Of a stretch of 45,097 nucleotides of DNA, positions 40,036-45,097 are shown in pieces. Source of the DNA: Nitrospirota bacterium (GTDB lineage: Bacteria > Nitrospirota > Leptospirillia > Leptospirillales > Leptospirillaceae); assembly GCA_021827365.1 (NCBI GenBank), contig JAKAWK010000003.1, positions 1-45,097 on the forward strand, given 5' to 3'. Under the pieces are notes generated by a model, which was given only the letters and a program-made list of their open reading frames with translations, was not told where the DNA came from and made no database searches. How positions within the stretch are numbered: the first letter of the stretch is position 1; the number at the start of each line of letters is the position of its first letter. The translations under genes and the position numbers were made by a program.

Positions 40036-40068
40036 ATATTCCCCGTGTCCAGGAAGGGATTTCAGGGT

Positions 40069-40124
40069 CGATTGGCCAATCGCAAAGGATTTGCTGTAGT
40101 CTGGGGACAATTTGCCCTTTGTCC
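40069..40124. promoter_or_regulatory. Two further inverted repeats before the GGDEF-like gene
   Basis: CGATTGGCCAATCG at 40069-40082 is a perfect 14-base palindrome. GGACAA (40105-40110) and TTGTCC (40119-40124) form a stem with an 8-base loop just ahead of the coding frame. They may be operators or a leader hairpin for the plus-strand gene. Confidence 0.45.
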
Positions 40125-40165
40125 AATCACGAGGGGGGGAGACCCCCGAGGAAGGATGCCTGAAG

Positions 40166-41440
40166 ATGCAGAAGCCGCTCATCCCCCTGGAGGTTCCCTT
40201 CCGGGTCTTTGTCGCCCTCACCTTTGCCGGAACCATCACCTTCCATATTCTTGGGCTGGGCATCCATACCGCTATCGGTCATCAGAAAAACGCCCTCGTC
40301 ACGAAGATCGAAACTTTGGCGGAAGTCAAAAGCCAGCTTCTGGGAGTCGAGGCTGGACTGTCGGTCCTGGAGGACCGCCTCCGTGTCTCGGAGGAGAAGG
40401 CGAAAGAACCCGGTGGGAGGGAAGGCCCCGTTCCTCCTCTTCCCCAGGTCCGGGTCATGACACTTCTCCTTCAGAATCTCCCGGAGGCCGGAGCCCGGGA
40501 GGGAATCCATCTTGCTTCACAATGGCAGGGTATCGCCGAAGGCTTCAATCGCTGTCTTAGGGGAGGAGTGGGGCGGGTAGAAGGCTGCCTCCGAAAGGTT
40601 TCCGGGCTCCTTCCGGATTTCGGGCGAGCTCTGGCCCGAACCCGCGAGGAGGTCATCCGGCACCTCTCCCATGTCGAAAAATGGCAGTCCAGGCTTGAGC
40701 GGTGGGATACCATTCTCTACTGGCTGACAACCGTTCTGGGACTTTTGTTCATGGCCCTGGGGTGGAGAAATGTCGTTCTCCAGGTCGGGAATCCCATCAA
40801 GGATGTGGCGCAATATCTTGAGGGTGTTCAAGAAAAAGAATTTTCCGGAGGATCGAGGCTTCCCGCTCTCTTTTCGATCCGGGAGCTCAGGATCCTGAAA
40901 GAAAACATGAGGAACGTCCATCATGATTCCCTCACCGGCCTTCTGACCCGCCAGGCCCTCGCCCTGGTCCTCCGACAGGAAATGACATTGGCCGCCGGGC
41001 GGGGGACTCCTCTGGCCGTCATTTGTCTCGATATGGATCACCTGTCCCGGGTCAATGATCGATTCGGGGAGGAAACCGGGGACAGGCTTCTCCGCCAGGC
41101 CGGAAAGACCCTGGCCGCCAATCTTCGATCCGGAGAATCGTGCGGGCGCTGGAATGGGGACCGCTTTCTTCTGGTTTCCCCTTCCCTGTCCGGGGAAATG
41201 GCCCGGGCCCGCCTTGGGGAAATCCGGGAGATCCTGGCTTTTCCTCTTCCTCCGGACTCCGAAGGGGAAAGGCGTATGTCGGTCAGCGGGGGAGTGGCGC
41301 TCTTCAGGGAGGGTCTGAGCCTCGAATCTCTGGTCCGGGAGGCGAAAGAGTCACTTAGCCGGGGGATGAAGGAGAAGGAAAGAAGCGTTGATCCGGCCGA
41401 CGAGGCTCCCGGGACCGGGGAAGCCGTCTCCCGTGGATGA
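40166..41440 (+). CDS. Membrane protein with degenerate GGDEF domain
   Basis: A 424-residue protein with two membrane spans (VFVALTFAGTITFHILGLGI and WDTILYWLTTVLGLLFMALGW) bracketing a roughly 170-residue periplasmic helical sensor. The cytoplasmic GGDEF-like domain (about 255-400) starts with DSLTGLLTRQAL and has LAVICLDMDHLSRVNDRFGEETGDRLL, but the active motif reads NGDRF in place of GGDEF and the RxxD site is RxxE. It probably lacks cyclase activity and may act as a c-di-GMP or GTP sensor. Start ATG 40166 follows GGAAGG by 10 bases; a TTG at 40112 in frame is a less likely alternative. Confidence 0.85.
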   Translation: MQKPLIPLEVPFRVFVALTFAGTITFHILGLGIHTAIGHQKNALVTKIETLAEVKSQLLGVEAGLSVLEDRLRVSEEKAKEPGGREGPVPPLPQVRVMTLLLQNLPEAGAREGIHLASQWQGIAEGFNRCLRGGVGRVEGCLRKVSGLLPDFGRALARTREEVIRHLSHVEKWQSRLERWDTILYWLTTVLGLLFMALGWRNVVLQVGNPIKDVAQYLEGVQEKEFSGGSRLPALFSIRELRILKENMRNVHHDSLTGLLTRQALALVLRQEMTLAAGRGTPLAVICLDMDHLSRVNDRFGEETGDRLLRQAGKTLAANLRSGESCGRWNGDRFLLVSPSLSGEMARARLGEIREILAFPLPPDSEGERRMSVSGGVALFREGLSLESLVREAKESLSRGMKEKERSVDPADEAPGTGEAVSRG

Positions 41441-41462
41441 CTGGATAATGAACCCCGAGTGA

Positions 41463-41491
41463 TTGACACTATATAATATTTTTTGTAATAT
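41463..41491 (+). promoter_or_regulatory. Near-consensus promoter of arsM
   Basis: TTGACA (41463-41468) and TAATAT (41486-41491) are 17 bases apart in a markedly AT-rich stretch. A second possible -10, TATAAT, lies at 41472-41477. The arsM start is 68 bases downstream of the main -10. Confidence 0.8.
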
Positions 41492-41559
41492 TGAATTGTT
41501 TTCAGGGTGAAAAGTGAAAAGCCTAAAGAAAAAAAGGTCAGGTTTTTTCGGAGGTAAGC

Positions 41560-42345
41560 ATGGAAGAGACGACGAACAGGATTCATGACCTCGTCCGGGA
41601 AAGGTACGGGACCATTGCCAAGAAAGGAACGGGATGCTGTTCCGGGGACTCCTGCGGAGAGGCTCCCGAGTCCCTTTCTCTATTGATGGGATATACAAGT
41701 CAGGAGATCGACGCCGTCCCCGAGGGGGCGGATCTGGGCCTGGGATGCGGGGCGCCGCTTGGCCGGGCGGCTCTTGAAAGCGGGATGACCGTCCTTGATC
41801 TGGGATCGGGCGCCGGCTTCGATGTCTTTCTGGCCGCCAGGGAGGTGGGGACATCCGGACGTGCCATCGGTGTGGACATGACTCCGGAGATGATTTCGAA
41901 GGCCAGGAACAATGCCCTCAAAGGAGATTTCAAAAATGTCGAGTTCCGGTTGGGGGAGATCGAGCATCTCCCGGTCGCCGATGGATCGGTCGATGTCGTC
42001 ATATCAAATTGTGTGCTGAACCTCTCGCCCGACAAAAGACAGGTTCTCTCCGAGGTCTTTCGGGTGCTGAAACCTGGGGGACGGATCGTCATATCCGATG
42101 TTGTCCGGCGGGGGAGGCTTCCTGAGGAGCTTCGGGAGAACCCGGATCTCCTGAGCGGCTGCGTCGCAGGAGCCGAATCGGTCGAATATCTGGAGGAGAC
42201 CCTCAGGGGAGAGGGATTTGTGGGGGTCCGGATTACTCCGAAAGAGGAGAGCCGGCGTCTGATCACGTCCTGGGCCCCGGAAAACAATGTCGAGGACTGG
42301 ATCGTCTCGGCCATCATCGAGGGGAAAAAGCCTGAGAAAGACTGA
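41560..42345 (+). CDS. arsM: Arsenite S-adenosylmethionine methyltransferase ArsM
   Basis: A 261-residue ArsM that methylates As(III) to less toxic or volatile forms. The SAM-binding motif is VLDLGSGAGFDVF (78-90). The three conserved arsenic-binding cysteines are Cys63 (GLGCGAPL), Cys151 (SNCVLNL) and Cys201 (SGCVAGA). An N-terminal CCSGDSC cluster (Cys26, 27, 32) is also common in bacterial ArsM. GGAGG precedes the ATG by five bases. Its own promoter and lack of adjacent ars genes mark it as a stand-alone unit. Arsenic methylation suits an acid metal-rich habitat. Confidence 0.95.
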   Translation: MEETTNRIHDLVRERYGTIAKKGTGCCSGDSCGEAPESLSLLMGYTSQEIDAVPEGADLGLGCGAPLGRAALESGMTVLDLGSGAGFDVFLAAREVGTSGRAIGVDMTPEMISKARNNALKGDFKNVEFRLGEIEHLPVADGSVDVVISNCVLNLSPDKRQVLSEVFRVLKPGGRIVISDVVRRGRLPEELRENPDLLSGCVAGAESVEYLEETLRGEGFVGVRITPKEESRRLITSWAPENNVEDWIVSAIIEGKKPEKD

Positions 42346-42350
42346 TTCGG

Positions 42351-42827
42351 TCAGGAGGACTTTCCCTGGATTCCATGAATATGCCGGCAGGCTGTCCGGG
42401 CAAGCTCAAGCATGTAGCGGGCATCGGACAGCGCCGACTGCGCGGTTTCGATGGAGGGGCCTTCCGGTTGGGGGGCGGAAAAGGACTCCTCTCCGAAGGT
42501 CATGAAGTCGCTTCCCCCAAAGGATGCGGAGAGATCGGCTCCGGAAGCTCCGGAAGGGCCGACGATCCTTTCGACCCTGACCCAGTCTGCCGTCAGGACG
42601 GAGGGGAGCCGGTGGCGTTCCTTTAGAAAAACCTCTCCGGGGTTCTGGAAGCGGGTGATCTCGAGACCAAGGCCATGAAGGAGGGACTTGAAGGTGAAGT
42701 CCAACGCCTCCTGACATTCCCGGATCACGGAAGCCCACTCTCCCCGGAAATAAAAGAGTTCTGCCGATTTGACCCGCGTTCCGGCATTCCAAAGATTTCT
42801 TCTCGCAAGGTTTTCCGGACTTTTCAC
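42351..42827 (-). CDS. HEPN-like helical protein
   Basis: A 158-residue helical protein. The segment VKSAELFYFRGEWASVIRECQEALDFTFKSLLHGLGLEI resembles the first helices of HEPN domains. The C-terminal helix holds Arg-x4-His (RTACRH), the form of the HEPN RNase motif. Between them is a roughly 60-residue linker. No MNT nucleotidyltransferase partner is seen; the upstream neighbour is a methyltransferase 9 bases away. It is read from GTG 42827 after GGGAG. HEPN assignment is by pattern and moderate; toxin, RNase or a metabolic accessory role are all possible. It converges with arsM, with only 5 bases between the stops. Confidence 0.62.
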   Translation of the reverse strand: MKSPENLARRNLWNAGTRVKSAELFYFRGEWASVIRECQEALDFTFKSLLHGLGLEITRFQNPGEVFLKERHRLPSVLTADWVRVERIVGPSGASGADLSASFGGSDFMTFGEESFSAPQPEGPSIETAQSALSDARYMLELARTACRHIHGIQGKSS

Positions 42828-42836
42828 GACAACTCC

Positions 42837-43862
42837 CTAGACCTTCCGTCCGACGATGACGGCTTCCGCTCCTTCGGAAAAGAGAGAAATTTCCGCAACC
42901 ATTCCCACCGCTCGGAAGGCCTCGACGATTTCCTCGGGCCGGAGCAGGTGGTTTCCCTGGACATGCTCCCCCAGGTTCTGGACAGCCAGCGGGCGTTTCC
43001 GGGGGGACCGGAGTGATTCCGGGGTGTCTGGCCAGGCCGGCTCCCAGATCACCGCCGCTCCTCCGGGGGCCAGATGGCTCTCGAGAATCCGAAAAACCGT
43101 CTCCTTTTCGTCCCAGACATGGTGAAGGGCCCGGTTCATGGCGATCAGGTCGACGGGACCTTCGTGGGCAAAGGTCTTGATGTCGCCTGTCCGGAAGCTC
43201 AGACGGTCCGAAAGGCCCTGATGGTCGGCCAGGCGTCGCGCTCTTTGGATGTTTTCCTCGAATCCGTCAAGGCCTGTTCCGCGGAGGCCGGGACATCTCT
43301 TGGCCAGGGCTCTCAGGTACCAGCCATTGCCGCATCCGAGGTCGACAACATTCCCGCCTTTTTTGTCGAATTCCCTGTATATCTCAAGGCCTGGACAGAT
43401 CTCCCTTTCGAAAAGTCCCGAAAAATTCGCCTCGAGCATGGCTCCGAACCAGGGCAGGATGTTCTTCCGTTCCCCCAAGACCCTTTCGCCGGGCCGCTCA
43501 CCTGTCGGCATGAGTTCGGCGGCCCTGTCGGCCATGTGGGTCGAAAGGACCGACCCGATGGCGACCGGCATCAGGGTTTCGGGATGGGAAGGCCGCATCA
43601 GGTCGCCCTTTGGGGTGAGGAGGTAGTGATCCCCTTCGAGATCAAGGTAGCCAAAGGCAAAGGCTGCCTCGCTCCAGCGCCTGACATAGGCCGGATCCAT
43701 GCCGGTTTCCTTCGCAATCTCGTCTGCACTGGGGGTCCCCAGATGACGGATGGCCTCGAAGAGGCCGTTGATGATGCCGATATAGGCGACATTGAGGCTC
43801 ATGGCCCCCTGAGCCTCTGCCCGGGTCTGTTTCTTCGTTTCTTCGATGAGGGATTCTTTCAC
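42837..43862 (-). CDS. SAM-dependent methyltransferase with N-terminal winged-helix domain
   Basis: A 341-residue class I methyltransferase of the O-methyltransferase-like group. Residues 1-110 form the dimerisation/winged-helix part (GLFEAIRHLGTPSADEIAKETGMDPAYVRRWSEAAFAFGYL). The SAM site is VVDLGCGNGWYLRAL (about 172-186), followed by GLDGF and IAMNRALHHVWD. The C-terminus has the HLLRPEEIVEAFRAVGM helix. The substrate is unknown. Start is GTG 43862 with GGAG eight bases upstream. It precedes the HEPN-like gene in a two-gene unit. Confidence 0.85.
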   Translation of the reverse strand: MKESLIEETKKQTRAEAQGAMSLNVAYIGIINGLFEAIRHLGTPSADEIAKETGMDPAYVRRWSEAAFAFGYLDLEGDHYLLTPKGDLMRPSHPETLMPVAIGSVLSTHMADRAAELMPTGERPGERVLGERKNILPWFGAMLEANFSGLFEREICPGLEIYREFDKKGGNVVDLGCGNGWYLRALAKRCPGLRGTGLDGFEENIQRARRLADHQGLSDRLSFRTGDIKTFAHEGPVDLIAMNRALHHVWDEKETVFRILESHLAPGGAAVIWEPAWPDTPESLRSPRKRPLAVQNLGEHVQGNHLLRPEEIVEAFRAVGMVAEISLFSEGAEAVIVGRKV

Positions 43863-43901
43863 TGGCGGTTCTCCATTGGTTTTCGGGCAAGAACGCCTTT
43901 T

Positions 43902-43907
43902 ATTATA
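43902..43907 (-). promoter_or_regulatory. Possible -10 of the methyltransferase gene
   Basis: TATAAT on the minus strand, about 40 bases before the GTG start and overlapping the polymerase stop region. No good -35 is found 16-18 bases upstream, so this is weak. Confidence 0.35.
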
Positions 43908-45097
43908 CTAGCATTCTTTCGACTCCGCAGGGTTCGGCGGCTTCTGATGTTTCCGGAGAAGAAGATCGAGAGGTTTCCCTGACACCGGCTTTTTCTCGGG
44001 AAGGGAGCCTCCGGGAAGGTCGATCAAGGGTTCACAGGCCTGTAGAAGCAAGTGTGCGTAGGCCTCCCGGTCGTAGCTGTAATCAGGCGAGAAGGTCTCG
44101 TAGGCCCGTGCGCGGGAGGCGGGGTCGGGATCGCGGGCTCCTGTGATGACAAGGGAGACTCGCTCCCCCGGATGGGGAGCCCGGCCACGGGCTGCCAGCT
44201 CCTGGGCCACGATCGCCTGGAGGGAGGCCTTGCGGTAGTCTCCCGGCTCCTTTGAAATCCTTTTTCTGATCACGAGCTCCGAAATTGGAATGCGGCCGTC
44301 CCCGAGCTCCTTCAATCCTTCGTCGAGCAACTGTCTGGCTCCGGGGAGAAGGGCCCGGTATTCGCGAAGATTTTTGGCCTGTGCAAGATGGTCGACCATT
44401 TTTTTCTGCACCTTGGCAATGAAGGGAGGGGTGTCGCTCCGGCGAAGCGCAATCCCGCGGATCTTGGTTTCGCCGGAACGGAAGACGCCCAGATAGCGAT
44501 TGGGAACTGCCAGGCCGGGCCGCCCCTTTGAAGGGAAAAAGAGGATCCAGTGGTAGAGACCCTCGATCCCGATCGAAAGGCCCGTCGTCCGGGAGATTTC
44601 GTCGGCGAGGAGGCGGCATCCGGCCTCCTCAAGGTCAGGTCGAGACAGCCAGAGGGAATCCACGATCCCGTGCAGGAAACGATATCCGTGGCTTTCCGCC
44701 ACCTCTTTCGCCTGAAGAAGTTTTTCCCGGCTCAGGGCAGTGACGCATTCATGGGCCTCCACTTTCCCGAATCGCGCATTCTTGTAGCCCAGATAGCCGA
44801 AGGAGACGACGAGGAGCCACTTGAGGGCCCCCTGGCGTCCTTCGTATTCCTGCCTGAGGTGCGGGTCCCCGGTCGATCTTTTGAGTTCCTTGTAACGACG
44901 TCTCTTCGCGAGCAGGGGTTCGAGGACTGCGGGGACCAGACCCTGTCTCCGTGTACAGAGGTGGTGACCGCTGTCCGGGATCCGGTTTCCCGGACAGCAG
45001 CGACAGTCGACCGTTTCCGGGGAGATGTTGTGCGTTGTCATGAGGGACGGATACATCGAGGCAAAGTCGAGCTCCACGACCGATTCGTGGAACCCGG
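43908..45097 (-). CDS. Family B DNA polymerase (5' end outside window)
   Basis: C-terminal roughly 395 residues of a family B polymerase, open at the window end. Motif A is DFASMYPSLMTTHNISPET with its catalytic Asp. Motif B is ALKWLLVVSFGYLGYKNARFG, and motif C reads HGIVDSLWL, keeping the second Asp of the usual DTDS but not the first. After motif A comes a Cys/His group (DCRCCPG ... HHLC), then GLVPAVLEPLLAKRRRYK, as in archaeal-type bacterial PolB proteins. The exonuclease domain, if any, lies beyond base 45097. The thumb region continues to a Lys/Pro-rich tail. The function, repair or element-borne, cannot be told from this part. Confidence 0.9.
   Translation of the reverse strand, partial: GFHESVVELDFASMYPSLMTTHNISPETVDCRCCPGNRIPDSGHHLCTRRQGLVPAVLEPLLAKRRRYKELKRSTGDPHLRQEYEGRQGALKWLLVVSFGYLGYKNARFGKVEAHECVTALSREKLLQAKEVAESHGYRFLHGIVDSLWLSRPDLEEAGCRLLADEISRTTGLSIGIEGLYHWILFFPSKGRPGLAVPNRYLGVFRSGETKIRGIALRRSDTPPFIAKVQKKMVDHLAQAKNLREYRALLPGARQLLDEGLKELGDGRIPISELVIRKRISKEPGDYRKASLQAIVAQELAARGRAPHPGERVSLVITGARDPDPASRARAYETFSPDYSYDREAYAHLLLQACEPLIDLPGGSLPEKKPVSGKPLDLLLRKHQKPPNPAESKEC

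Noticed and set aside
1-45097. CRISPR arrays, insertion sequences or prophage genes
   Set aside because: No direct-repeat array, transposase, integrase or phage structural gene could be seen on either strand.

Overview
The window looks like a GC-rich chromosomal segment of a diazotrophic, acidophilic iron oxidiser of the Leptospirillum type (Nitrospirota). This is inferred from gene content: a long molybdenum-nitrogenase cluster that includes nifI1/nifI2, a RuBisCO-like protein in a methionine-salvage operon, an arsenite methyltransferase, several efflux systems and an archaeal-style family B polymerase. No 16S or other marker gene is present, so the assignment is not proven.

Region 1 (1-20903, all + strand) is one almost unbroken nif super-operon, with many ATGA stop/start overlaps. 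It opens inside nifK and continues with nifE, nifN, nifX, a DUF269 gene and nifB (cofactor scaffold and synthesis). Next come a 2[4Fe-4S] ferredoxin, a HesB/IscA-like carrier, a helical-repeat protein of unknown function, an LRV Fe-S repeat protein, nifS and a DegT-like PLP-fold protein without the usual lysine. A run of small accessory genes follows: an unknown 70-aa protein, two NifZ-type proteins, a degenerate NifU-C-like protein, nifT, a DUF6129-like protein, a SIR2-like protein, fdxB and nifW. Control genes come next: two PII-like proteins (nifI1, nifI2) and an ANTAR RNA-binding regulator. The block ends with a CCE_0567-type protein, nifV, a HesA/ThiF-like protein, modA-modB-modC for molybdate uptake and a Spy/CpxP-like periplasmic protein. 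nifH and nifD presumably lie upstream of base 1. nifA, a canonical nifU and nifQ are not in the window.

Region 2 (20904-30727) holds an exported DsrE-like protein on the + strand with its own sigma70-type promoter. A minus-strand operon then runs hlyD - ABC ATPase - ABC ATPase - ABC-2 permease - ABC-2 permease - tolC - polX, that is, a complete envelope-spanning exporter with a DNA repair polymerase at its end. A tRNA-Cys(GCA) gene with a clear promoter lies upstream of it.

Region 3 (30728-37317, minus strand) has a 979-aa PAS/GAF/GGDEF diguanylate cyclase with a promoter and palindromic operator, and a methionine-salvage operon mtnD - RuBisCO-like enolase - mtnX - mtnB. A small membrane protein gene of unknown function lies just upstream of mtnD.

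Region 4 (37424-45097) has an EmrA/EmrB-type drug efflux pair facing, across a palindrome-rich 229-base gap, a membrane protein with a degenerate GGDEF domain. After these come arsM with a near-consensus promoter, then on the minus strand a small HEPN-like protein, a SAM methyltransferase and a family B DNA polymerase cut by the window end.

Most notable points: NifK carries Ala at the position of the P-cluster serine ligand; the DegT-like protein in the nif cluster has His/Pro where the PLP lysine belongs; nifI1/nifI2 sit beside an ANTAR regulator with a partly degenerate receiver; and several divergent small proteins are embedded in the nif operon.
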